The notes under the pieces: model-generated
What the model saw: the letters and a program-made list of their open reading frames with translations, nothing else
The model's database searches: none
Told to the model about the DNA's origin: nothing
Part shown: positions 55,068 to 64,000 of the stretch, in pieces
Position numbering within the stretch: the stretch's first letter is position 1
Layout: every line of letters starts with the position of its first letter
Translations under genes and position numbers: made by a program
Assembly (NCBI GenBank): GCA_964030785.1
Contig: OZ034967.1
Location: forward strand, 48,116,533 to 48,180,532
Source of the DNA: Siderastrea siderea
Taxonomy: Eukaryota > Cnidaria > Anthozoa > Scleractinia > Rhizangiidae
Direction of reading: 5' to 3'
Length of the DNA stretch: 64,000 nt

Positions 55068-56060
55068 AACCTTGTTCACAAGCAAGCTGTTCGAGATCAT
55101 ACGATCGCACCTCCCATCTGCGCACACCTATGCTGACGACACGCAGCTATGTATGTCATTCAGACCATCTGATAGCTCGCGCGAACTTGAAGCCGTGACT
55201 GTGCTGGAGAACTGCATTCTTGATGTGCATGCTTGGATGAGAGGGGATATGTTGTGGTTAAATGATGAAAAGACAGAGTTTCTATTGGTTGGCAGTCGTC
55301 AACAGGTAGCTAAGGTGTCTATCAACAGCATCAAGGTTGGTGAAGCTGATGTGGCTCCTGTGTCGTCAGCAAGAAATCTGGGCGCTTGGTTCGACTCCCA
55401 GCTGGATATGTCTACTCATATTTCCAAAACTTGTGGCAGTGCATTTTACTATCTTTATAACATTCGTCATATCAGGAAGTTCCTCTCAAGGGAGCATACT
55501 GAACAGCTGGTTCATGCCTTCATCACAAGTCGATTGGACTACTGTAATAGCCTGCTTTACGGTGTTCCCGACTGTCAGATAGTGAAACTGCAACGCGTAA
55601 TGAACGCAAGTGCTAGGCTTATTTACTGTGCGCCTAAGTATTGTCGTATTACCCCAATTCTTATGGAGCTGCACTGGTTGCCAGTACGTGCGCGTATTGA
55701 ATTTAAAATTCTTGTTATTACCTTTAAAGTTATTAAGGGTCTAGCTCCTAAATATCTTTCTGATTTAATAGCAATTTTACCGTTGCCAAACTATGATCTA
55801 CATCGTAATAGTAACGGAATTCTTTTAGTGAGAAGCACACTGAGAACAAAGAAAACAATGGGCGACTGTGCGTTCGAGATTGCAGCACCAATATTATGGA
55901 ATAGTTTGCCTTTTTCAGTTAGACAAGCAGGTACCATCGACAATTTTAAGAGATTACTTAAGAGTTATTTATTTACCAAGACGTATAATTAATTTATCAT
56001 ATTTTTGCTTGTTTTTCACCATTATTATTATTATTATTATTATTTATTTATTATTACTTT
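55068..56060 (+). mobile_element. 5'-truncated LINE, C-terminal RT with (TTA)n tail
   Basis: An open frame runs from the catalytic box THTYADDTQLCMSFRPSD through MLWLNDEKTEFLLVGSRQQV, ARNLGAWFDSQLDMSTHISK and ITSRLDYCNSLLYGVPDCQI to the C-terminal APILWNSLPFSVRQ, ending at 55992 without a break. The simple-repeat tail (TTA)n is at about 56021-56060. Everything upstream of the YADD box is missing. The intact frame over about 300 codons suggests a recent insertion. The family is jockey/CR1-like, different from the copies at 13.5 and 19.7 kb. Confidence 0.85.
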
Positions 56061-56432
56061 TTTTATAATCTTTGTTTATTATTTCTTTTAATCGTACATT
56101 CATTGTTTAATGCAGGATTGTAATGTGCATGAGTATATTTATAGAATATGCGCACTGTAAGTGTTAAATATTATTATTAAGCGCTTCATCTCCAAAATCA
56201 GGAAAGTTTAAATTTGGATGGCCTTTATGAACTTTTCAGTCTTTGATCTCGTGGAAGTCAAGGGAAAGAACATTGAAAAAAAATACACTGTTTCCTCTTT
56301 TTGTAGAAAAATGGAAATTCAACAGAAATAATCCATGGGCCAAATATATAACAATATTTGTGTGTATATTAAAGTAATTTATTTCAGGGCTGGAAAATTA
56401 TGCATATTTTCATGTTGTCAGTTTATCAGAGA

Positions 56433-56826
56433 GTTGCTGCCTCATACTGGTGTTCCCAAAAAGAAAAAGAAAAAGCAGAGGATCCCAGCAACCCCAGATG
56501 AAAGCCTCTCAATTGCCACAGATGACACCCCTGGAACACCTTGCTGCAGTTCTTTGGACATCAGCAGCGATGGCATCTTTGACACTTCTTGTGACTCACA
56601 CACATGTAGCACTCCTTATTCAAGTTCTGCTACAGAGCCTACCCCAAGTGCCTCTGGTGCTGCATTACAAACTAGTCAAACTGGTGCTGACTCACAGGTT
56701 GATTCTGCCAGTTGTAAAATTTGTGAAAGTCATAAAAAGAAAAGAGGGATACTATTGAAAAAAACAAAACCGATTAAACAAGTATGCAGCACTTCAAGAG
56801 AAATTTAATGAGCTCCAAAATGAAAA
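56433..56826 (+). CDS. possible exon: basic, Ser/Thr-rich linker and coiled coil
   Basis: LPHTGVPKKKKKKQRIPATP begins a linker rich in Ser, Thr and Asp, then CKICESHKKKR. A one-base shift gives KKQNRLNKYAALQEKFNELQ, which is coiled-coil and is followed by NEK/GTGTGC. Many THAP proteins have a linker then a coiled coil after the finger, so this could be a later exon of the THAP gene at 54.2 kb, with the LINE inserted between. That link is inference. Confidence 0.35.
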
Positions 56827-56925
56827 GGTGTGCAGTTTGTTTCCCGTAATTTCCATCCATCCATTTTCGTTTTTGTTGTTCCAGAAGATATCCATTCTCC
56901 CCCCACAGAGGGCTTATTGGTTTGA

Positions 56926-56943
56926 CCCCCCCCCCCCCCCCCC
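56926..56943 (+). repeat. poly-C run of 18 bases
   Basis: Eighteen consecutive C, in TTTGA-C18-ATAGC; poly-G on the other strand. Confidence 0.85.
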
Positions 56944-57099
56944 ATAGCTTTCCGGGACAGATGGTTTTTGTGTAAACTCTGATTTATTTCACTGTTAAGA
57001 CCGTTTTCCTCAATCTCGGTTCCAGACTCCTAAAACTATTATAGAAACAGTTCTCATAAGTGGTAACGGTTACTTTTGAAAAGGTATGTTGCTTAGCAT

Positions 57100-58871
57100 G
57101 CAGAACATCAAGTTTATCACTAAAATGCACTGATTTACCATGTTTTTGCTGTTTGTTTTATTTTTATTCCGTTCCCTTAAATCACTATTTCCGTCAAAGT
57201 TAGGAAAACTTGACTCGGTTGAAGTGGTGATGTCCATGCATTTTCGCTTGATGACTCCTGTCCTAGGTGTTCAAAGGCAAGCCAGCATAAGTTCGACTCG
57301 TGCAAAACAAATGTATGTGGGAGAGTGACAAAACAATTGAACATGACTTGTATGTCAGCAGATGAGTGCTACAAGCATGCACAAGAGAAAGGCTGTACGA
57401 TCCGCACAGTGATGAGTCATTTACCAACATGTAAATCCATTGTATATTATTTTCATGACGGACGAAAAAAGCTTAGTATTTGAATGTGACTCTAGCTCTG
57501 CAAACTCGGCTACAAAGCACCATCCTACTGCCATAATATATAAATGCGGGGCACTGTAGGGGAGGCATTGAGCAAGAATCTCAAAGAAGCAGCAAAAAAA
57601 GTTTTCAGCAGAAGTGAAGCAGAACTAAAGGGAGAAAGTCCCACTGATGGAGTCAGCAAAGCGTAGTGGTCACAAGCCAGGCTGCGGATGTTTATCCGAT
57701 ACATTTATGCAGCAGTGTGAAGACCTGGAGCAATATGCAATATGCTATGCTATGCTGGGAAAAATAAATGTGAAACATGAAATGAAAAACAAGCAACTCC
57801 ATGCTTATGTGCATATGTGCACCAGTTTTACGCAGAAGCCAGAACCAAGTATGGTACAATGTACTCCAGATCATCCCACCTATGTTTGTGACATGCCATA
57901 GAATGACATCTGAAGAACCCACCACTAAACAGGGGAATTTCCTCTACAAAGGGTTCCGAATTTCAATCAAACAAGCTTCTTCAGAGCCAGATCAAGCTAA
58001 ACAAGCACCTGTCACAAACCTGCAATTCCTCCCGCAAAACTTCAAAAATCGAAAACAATTCATGTCATAGGAGAAGACCATCCATGGGGTCCGTTGAGAA
58101 ATGTATGGCTGCATATCACCCTGTATTGGTGTCACCGCGGATGGGAAGGCCAACGAGAATTGACAAAGCACAGTTTTCAATTCCTCTGAGATGAAAATGG
58201 GCATTATGCATGATGATGTCAGTTGCTAAAAATTCACTACCAAGCCTAGTTTGTACCAAATTATTCTCACCCTCTGTCATGTGAATAATGTTTGTAAGCA
58301 AGTAGTCTTTAGTATTTTTGTGGCTTCGTTTTGCGTCTTTGAGGCAAATTCTTGCCTATTTTCTTTCTTAAGTGTGACTCGCACTTTATGTGCCACTCAC
58401 TGCTCTTGCACCACTGCCAGAGTGCCTGTTACAGTTATTTTTTTATCACAATACAGGTGTAACTTCCTTGTTGATATAACTGGTTCATCAGATGGTTGGA
58501 TCCTTCAGATCCCTCTTCTCAAATGCGAGCTGGTAATGAAACCAATCCTTTCATAGAGAAGTGAAACTTGCTTGTCTCCCTCCAAGAAGATGGTGAAGAT
58601 TTATAAGAATTGAATGAAAGGTTGGTATTGCTGCCAAAATTTTCATCCAGTTAAAGGATGAGCTTAGATTCACTTCAAGGACAACACGACCTTGGAGAAG
58701 ACCTGTCAAGCTCTGATGATGGTGATAGCAATTCTGATAGTGACGTGGAGAGTGCATCTGAACACCCTGTGGACCCTACATCCACTCCTGGGTCTTCTTG
58801 TGATAAGTATATATGAAATTTTTGTCAGTTTAGTACTATTTGTGATTAACATACATTACAAAATATTTTAT
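57100..58871. other. no recognised gene; coding-like scraps
   Basis: Some stretches look coding but match nothing I know: SGHKPGCGCLSDTFMQQCED (about 57660-57720), SEEPTTKQGNFLYKGFRISI (about 57905-57980) and an acidic piece SSSDDGDSNSDSDVESASE (58709-58780). They may be broken exons of the THAP-associated element that begins near 54.0 kb. Confidence 0.35.
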
Positions 58872-59095
58872 TAAAGTTCTACTGTGACCAAAATTTTTGT
58901 TTTTTTTTCGACTTTTTCTAACGTCAATTTGGTCAATAAGTCTATATTTAACTAACACGCTAAAATTTAGAACGTTACGAACAATATAGGCCTTGAAATA
59001 GCTTGCCAAAAATCATTGAAAACCCGTCCGCCATTACTCGGACCGCTAAAGTGAGCCGGCGACTGTACTGAAAAGCGGATTTATCAGAAAGCGGA

Positions 59096-59478
59096 TTATC
59101 AGAAATGGATTTGGACCATGTTGGTACGTGGGAAGTGTAAGTTTTAGTTTGTATAACCTCGACATATGTGATAAAATCATTTATGTCATATGACATTCGA
59201 GCTTCGAGTGTTCAAAGAGGGAATATACTGAGAATTCACAGGGTTATAATCGGATTCCTCTGTTACGCGCAAAGGTTTCTGGGATCGCTAGGGGGCAAAC
59301 ATTGCAAGTCAGTCGAAGGAAATGTATGGCGAAAAGTTGTTTTGACGTCCAAAAAGACGATTTTTGAAGGAGTTCGACGCTTTTTCGCCGCTATTTTATC
59401 AGAAATGGATTTGGACCATGTTGGTACGTGGGAAGTGTAAGTTTTAGTTTGTATAACCTCGACATATGTGATAAAATC
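59096..59478 (+). repeat. exact 83-bp direct duplication at 300-bp offset
   Basis: 59096-59178 and 59396-59478 are identical. Each copy holds ATGGATTTGGACCATGTTGG, encoding MDLDHVGTWEV, and runs into GGAAGTGTAAGTTTTAG, a good donor. So a candidate first exon and its donor are present twice. The 217 bp between the copies differ. This is either a tandem duplication or an assembly artefact. Confidence 0.9.
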
Positions 59479-59666
59479 TACCGATGAACGTGCTGCTTGC
59501 AAAAGGTTTATTGACGCCTTTATTGTGAAATTCACATCGTGTAATGCTCTCGAAATATCATAGAAGTAGGTTTTAAATCGGCATGAATAGTTCAATAAAC
59601 CTCTTTCAGTTGTATTTACATGTGTACTGGCTGTTTTCTTATTAGTAACGTACGAAGCAAGAAATT

Positions 59667-60200
59667 ATGGCTTCTGGAAATTTACCTCCTCAAAGGAGAG
59701 AGATTGTTGTCAGAGGAGATGGAAATTGTTTTTACCGAGCTATTGCTCTCTGGAGGGATGAAACGAGCGATAAGAAACATGAAGAAATCCGAAGGCTACG
59801 TTCTAGTTTGATTGAGAAAAATCCGAAGGTTTTTGAGCCGCTTCTCTTTGCTTCAAACTCTGTGGAGGAACATGTCAAGAACAGCAAGATCACGGGAACT
59901 TGGGCAGAAACTGTGGACATATTCAGTTGTGCATCACTCCTAAAGTGAACTATTTGTACCTTCTCAACAAAAGTGAGAAAATGGTTCAGTTTTAAACCGA
60001 TTGTCAACATTGATTCATTTTCTTCGATCACAACAAAAAATCAGTGTAGTTGTCCAATCACTTTCATGTATTATGATGACTATTCTCAAGCAAATCATTT
60101 CAACCTCCTGCTGCCCCAAGGTAGCTGTTGTAGTGCTCCTTTGCCTGAGAATACAGCATCCACTGTTTCAATAGATTTAGATAACAATAGGAATTCATAA
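59667..60200 (+). pseudogene. OTU-domain cysteine protease, one in-frame stop
   Basis: MASGNLPPQRREIVVRGDGN then CFYRAIALWRDETSD contains the OTU catalytic Asp-Gly-Asn-Cys block. FASNSVEEHVKNSKITGTWA follows, then a TGA at 59946-59948. The same frame continues TFSTKVRKWFSFKPIVNIDS, MYYDDYSQANHFNLLLPQG, where the NHF-NLL block supplies the catalytic His, and ends at 60200. All catalytic residues are present and the only defect is the TGA. OTU enzymes remove ubiquitin from proteins. An element-borne copy could protect element proteins from degradation (inference). Confidence 0.72.
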
Positions 60201-60370
60201 GCTGCGGCTGTTAAACAAAATTCACAAACTTGTCCTTCTGTCAAACTACCATCTCCAAGTACCAAAGCTACTAGATCCAAGCAACCATGTCAAGCCACCT
60301 CTCCATCTTCTACCAATACAAAAGCATCAGCCTCATATACTGAAACAAAGGTAAAAAAGCCATCTCGACC

Positions 60371-61740
60371 AGCCACAGTACTACTGCTAAGCAAACATCT
60401 GATAAACAGCCAGCTGCAGCTACTAAACCTTTGCCTGCCAAGCAACCATCTGTTAAACAACCAATCAGAACTACCAAGCAACCATCTCCCGTTAAACAAC
60501 CAGTTGCAGGTACTAAGCAACCATCTTCTGACAAACAACCAGCCCCAGCTGCTAGACCGACTGCTGCCAAGCAGCCATCTGTTCGACAACAAGCCCCACC
60601 TGCTACTCCTACTACTGCCAAGCCACTACCAGCCTCATCTTCTGTAAAACAGCCAGCCCCTGCTACTAAAGTTACTGCAGCCAAGCAACCATCTCCTGTT
60701 AAAAAACCAGCCCCACCTACTACTCCTACTTCTGCTAAGCAACCATCTGCATCTTCTTCTATGACCAGTTCCCTCACATCTACATATAAACCTACAGCAA
60801 TGAAGCAACCATCTTCACAACAGGCCACTACTACTGCTGATCATGAATTTGACAAAATGGATGTGAAAGAAATTAAAAGATTTCTTTCTGCTAGGGGTGT
60901 TCAAGTCTCCACTTACCGCAAATCTGAACTTATTCAGTTAGCCAAAGCTGTTGCTAGTATGAACCTTCCAACTGGCCCTGACTGAAAATGATTCCATTGA
61001 TACATGTTTACTAAGACGCCTTACTTTACCAGCTGGACAAAAAATCCCTGATCCTTTTCAAATGGCGTCATTGTCCAATGATTTTTCACAACTACCTCCA
61101 TTTGGACTGATGGACATTTTCAATCATTTAATTATGAGTAAAACAGATTATGACAAAAGCGTGCTGTCATCCTGGTGCTCATTTGAAGAGTATAATCTGT
61201 GCTTAAATGGCCATATTCAGAGCCTTGGATTTAAATCTGTACAAGACCTTGATGGCAGTAGTTTTTTTGTTTGTAGCTGGGGTCATACCCACACAGAAGG
61301 AAAAAACCCAAGAACGCGAGAAGCTTTACAGGCTCTGGTTTGTCCTTGATTCAAATGGGTCTGTGTACTCTGCATTCTGCAGGTGCAAGGGCGGAGCAGA
61401 TTAAGGATGCAGACATTTAGGTGCAACTTTTGTTTGAATTAGATGATTTTCTGTCCAATCAAACAAAGTCTGTCACCTCTATGTCTGCTTATTGGAACCC
61501 CAAACCAGCACCTACCCACAAACCAGTCCCTGTTTCGGAAATGAAAATTTCCCACAGCACTGTAAAGAAGAAGAAAAGAAAAGTGACCCCCTGTGATGAT
61601 TCATGGATTGATTCATTTGATCCCAGGCCCATGAAACATAGAGAGGAAACAACTTTTAAAGAAAAAATTGACTTTTCAAACAAACTCAGAAGAATAGATC
61701 CCTGCTCTGGTATTCTTGATTTTTTTACCATCTTCAAATA
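60371..61740 (+). pseudogene. Lys-Gln-Pro repeat linker, SAP-like motif and SWIM zinc finger, frameshifted
   Basis: From 60371 a low-complexity run of KQPS/KQPA units (about 120 codons) leads to MDVKEIKRFLSARGVQVSTY and RKSELIQLAKAVASM, a SAP-like DNA-binding motif, ending at 60985. After a frameshift, LLRRLTLPAGQKIPDPFQM and PPFGLMDIFNHLIMSKTDYD follow. After another, WFVLDSNGSVYSAFCRCKGG and a stop precede GCRHLGA, giving the C.C...C.H SWIM finger. LFELDDFLSNQTKSV and a KKKKRK basic stretch run to 61740. This order (SAP, then the LPA.QKIPDP block, then SWIM) matches cnidarian proteins that end in a YqaJ-type nuclease, but I do not see the nuclease. At least three frameshifts. Confidence 0.6.
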
Positions 61741-61743
61741 ACT

Positions 61744-62346
61744 TTGATGATATTGAAAACACTCCTTCACAGTCTGAACACAACATTTCACATTGGACGG
61801 TATGAAGTTCACATGAGGGACATAGCCTTGTTTTCCCTTCAATTTAATCACACAGATATTGTAACGTCATTGTCTCCATGGAATCCAACAAAAGAAAGGA
61901 ATTTACTCCAAAGAATGAAGAGAAATTTGTCAACAAGAAGAGGCCGGTGGGAGATGTCATTGTATTGTCTGACGATGACGAGCTTGTGGAGAACGGTGAT
62001 ACGAGACGCACACGTACGATCTTTAAAGTCAGAATTAAATGCAGTCGACTGGTCTGACGATGTCCCCAAGTGCTACAGGGGAAACATAAAGTTGCCGATT
62101 CTTCACAGGAAAAGTCCTGACATTCAGGAGATTGTGAAAATATGCATGTTTGGTTCAGGTGAAGGAAAACTAGCTCTTCAAAAGCCTCTAAGGGTAAAGG
62201 AAACTGCTACTTTTGTAGTAAATCAAGAAACAATTGCCTTGAAACACCCATATGACTTGGACGCTGACGACATAGCAGGAGCATTGAAAACACCCATATG
62301 ACACCCATATGACTTGGACGCTGACGACATAGCAGGAGCATTGAAA
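61744..62346 (+). pseudogene. unrecognised coding remnant with internal duplication
   Basis: One frame reads SELNAVDWSDDVPKCYRGNI, KLPILHRKSPDIQEIVKICM and TFVVNQETIALKHPYDLDAD. Another has KRPVGDVIVLSDDDELVENG. I do not recognise the family. Sequence 62244-62289 is repeated at 62301-62346 (offset 57 bp), so HPYDLDADDIAGALK occurs twice with a stop between. It may continue the SWIM gene upstream. Confidence 0.4.
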
Positions 62347-62424
62347 TTGTGTAGAGATTTATTTAAAATTTCATTGAAATTAGGCTTTAGTTCTCCTTTA
62401 AGACAAGTTTTTTTCTTTGTCTAG

Positions 62425-62547
62425 GTGTTTTGTTCTAATTTTTCTACTGACCTGACCACAAAAGCAGAAGAGTGCCAATGCTGTCAGGAAATAAACCGTT
62501 GTGGCGAGGTAATGGGGCCAGTTCGGCGATCGTCAGTCAGCAGTTAA
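62425..62547 (+). pseudogene. P2X7-like intracellular zinc-domain exon
   Basis: After the acceptor TTTGTCTAG the frame reads VFCSNFSTDLTTKAEECQCC then QEINRCGEV and stops at 62547. The ECQCCQEI..C pattern matches the P2X purinoceptor 7 intracellular zinc domain that is very common in cnidarian orphan and mobile-element proteins. The exon is short and its downstream half, with the remaining Cys/His ligands, is absent. Confidence 0.5.
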
Positions 62548-63230
62548 ATCACTGAGACAAATTTTAATGACATGTGTTTGTTGCTACATAGAACATGCAA
62601 GTTAAGTGTTTAGAATAACGAAGGATACATAAATGTAAAAGCCAAGCAAATTGTGCAACGCAATATATGCTACACAACTGTCCTTTAACAAGCAACCAAA
62701 AACTATTTCTGAGAAACAATGACTGCCATAGTTCACACTCAAATAACGCCCATTAAAAAATTCAGGGGAATTTATCACATGCATAACGAGACAAGAGCCT
62801 CAGCGAAGAATGTTGAACTAAGTTAGCCTTTTGCAAAAACAAATACATAACAACCGCTGTATCGAACTTTAAATGCTTCTTTTTTGTATAAACTTGACAG
62901 GTTTTCTTGTACCTGTGGCTACAGTGCTGCAGATGAGAATATGCATTGTGCTAAAAAAATAATGAACTGAATCAAAGTGACAGAAAGTCTTCTCTCTTGT
63001 GAAATCGCGATCATTCAGTGAGCTTGCAGTGCAATGAGATTTTGCGAATCAATGAAATCTCGAGACATAACTACTATTATAAATGAACATAACATCTAAA
63101 AGAAAATACACTTAGACAAGTTATAAAGAATATAGGTTGAAGATGAGTGTGTGTATGTTTTTCTTGATTTGTGAATATCACAGCAAAGTGACAAATACGC
63201 GCAAAACAAAAATTCCGCGAATTCACTCAC
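62548..63230. other. no recognisable gene
   Basis: Interior of the TTAA element. No domain is seen on either strand. Later exons of the minus-strand THAP gene would be expected here or further left but could not be identified. Confidence 0.4.
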
Positions 63231-63593
63231 CCTTCAATGACTTCTTTCACTGAGGGAAACAGAGGCTTCTTTCCATATTGTCGGAACAGAACCAGTCTTC
63301 AAACGTCTCTCTGTTCCCTTGATATGGACTGCACGTGTAAAGCAATCGCTCGTAAAGTGTAGCGAGCATACACCAAACGATCCTTTCGGAGTAAAGTTTT
63401 TCCTGTGTTGTAGCACAAATCTCTTCCACTTAACACGTTCCGTGAAGGTTCTTGGAGACACGTGCAACGAAATTCCTAACTCTTTGTTAGAAACACGATC
63501 GCAATCTTGCACTACACAACGTCTTGGAGGCATTTTATAGCTATCGACCCAAGAAAAACACTCCGGATACTTCTCACTTCTCCAAGATTGCAT
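63231..63593 (-). CDS. THAP-domain first exon, minus strand
   Basis: On the minus strand, MPPRRCVVQDCDRVSNKELG, FTERVKWKRFVLQHRKNFTP and FGVCSLHFTSDCFTRAV give a complete C2CH THAP zinc finger (C....C, W, C..H). The SVPTIW block closes the finger, like the family's AVPTIF. The MPP methionine at 63533 is the likely start; the longer open frame upstream to 63593 is probably leader. After SVPTIW the frame hits TGA at 63236-63234, whereas one base away the frame reads LFPSVKEVIEG up to a good donor (GAAGG/GTGAGTG at 63231/63230), so a single-base frameshift is likely. It starts about 260 bp inside the right end of the TTAA element, as expected for a transposase gene. It differs in sequence from the THAP at 54.2 kb. 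Confidence 0.75.
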
Positions 63594-63860
63594 ACACGAT
63601 TAGCCACGTTTGTTTGGCCTGAAGTGCTCATATGACGTCACTTCCGATCGCGCGCGACTAGGCCCAACTCTTTCGACTGCACTTGGCCATTTTTGAATCG
63701 AGTAATGGCGGATGGCCAAAGCCGAAAAACAACGTCAAAATAATCGACCTTCCCGTGCGAATATTGGAATAAAACTTGACATGGTAAGTTTTCATCACTT
63801 CTTGATTCCAAAAATGAAAAGAAAAGGAAATGGAAAATTTTGATCATAGTACCACTTTAA

Positions 63861-64000
63861 ATAGCAAACCAGCTTCATAAATAGATTGCGCATTTTCTCT
63901 ATGGCAAGTATGGGGATACAAACTGGAGGGCTAATGGGAACACAACAACAACAAAAATGATGTTGGATGAAACTGGTCTTGAGATACCTGTATGTGGCTG
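63861..64000. other. flank, no gene seen
   Basis: Sequence beyond the TTAA duplication of the element. It contains a short (ACA/CAA)n stretch near 63940-63955 and nothing else that can be called. Confidence 0.5.

Larger units (their letters stand above)
58876..63856. mobile_element. 4,981-bp TTAA-flanked element (Kolobok-like) with OTU, SAP/SWIM and THAP genes
   Basis: TTAA (58872-58875) precedes AGTTCTACTGTGACCAAAAT, and on the minus strand TTAA (63857-63860) precedes AGTGGTACTATGATCAAAAT. The two ends agree at 17 of the first 21 positions. The identity returns about 150 bp inside both ends as CCGCCATTACTCG (59028-59040 and inverted 63699-63711), so the inverted repeats are long and degenerate. 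The plus strand carries an exon starting MDLDHVGTWEV, an OTU gene, and SAP, SWIM and P2X7-like pieces. The minus strand carries a THAP exon 260 bp from the right end. TTAA plus a THAP gene is the Kolobok pattern, but no transposase catalytic domain is recognised, so the superfamily call is tentative. Confidence 0.62.

Noticed and set aside
60290..60828. Minus-strand open frames rich in Gly, Cys and Leu
   Set aside because: They are the antisense of the KQP repeat linker; low complexity, no motif.
62341..62401. TTTAGTTCTCCTTTAA as the right end of the 58.9-kb TTAA element
   Set aside because: Its inverse matches the left end poorly. The end at 63856 matches much better and shares CCGCCATTACTCG about 150 bp inside.
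1..64000. CRISPR array, bacterial operons, rRNA
   Set aside because: No regularly spaced identical repeats of CRISPR type, no prokaryotic gene arrangement, and no rRNA-like sequence was noticed; introns and LINEs show a eukaryotic genome.

Overview
The window is eukaryotic and very probably from an anthozoan cnidarian (coral or sea anemone). It is AT-rich, its genes have introns with GT-AG junctions, and it carries a cnidarian-style mix of domains: THAP, FLYWCH/MULE, HIRAN, OTU, BEN, DUF6589, SWIM/SAP and P2X7-like, plus the CxC5 cluster known from KDZ-type elements. No intact ordinary host gene was recognised. Almost everything identifiable is a transposable element, a gene carried by one, or a decayed gene, so this looks like a nested transposon graveyard. 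Family names come from remembered motifs; no database search was run.

Layout. 0-8.6 kb: mostly unrecognised sequence, a multi-exon CxC5-like gene (4.5-6.7 kb) and a FLYWCH/MULE fragment. 8.9-11.6 kb: a full-length piggyBac element with TTAA duplications and terminal inverted repeats, its transposase broken by stops, a frameshift and an insertion. 11.9-12.4 kb: a degenerate minisatellite of roughly 60 bp units. 13.5-16.6 kb: a 5'-truncated LINE reverse transcriptase, then a broken Mutator-like transposase. 18.2-35.5 kb: one L1/Tx1-type LINE split by three insertions: a minus-strand LINE, an 11,033-bp CACTA-type DNA transposon and a 775-bp MITE carrying a HIRAN fragment. 36-47.6 kb: a PIF/Harbinger-like MITE with a MADF exon, a DUF6589 fragment, a tandem repeat, an OTU remnant, an 8-bp-TSD MITE, an L1 fragment and a BEN exon. 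51-56 kb: LINE ends, a G2E3-like HECT pseudogene with a MITE in it, and a THAP fragment behind a TTAA/AGT terminus. 58.9-63.9 kb: a 4,981-bp TTAA-flanked element with about 150-bp imperfect inverted ends, holding OTU, SAP/SWIM and P2X7-like coding remnants on the plus strand and a THAP exon on the minus strand.

The centrepiece is the CACTA element at 21539-32571. Its ends begin CACTGG and are 30-bp inverted repeats with one mismatch. It is flanked by a 3-bp TTA duplication, and removing it restores the L1 reading frame (R-F-T-W-R-R-K). Inside are two divergent multi-exon genes only 225 bp apart. One is a roughly 1,090-codon Tnp2-like transposase on the minus strand. The other is a 353-codon plus-strand gene with a SAM-like domain. 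The subterminal zones at both ends are rich in TTTTCCACA-like motifs. This recalls the transposase plus DNA-binding-protein layout of plant En/Spm, but with a SAM-domain partner, and it is the best candidate here for an undescribed system.
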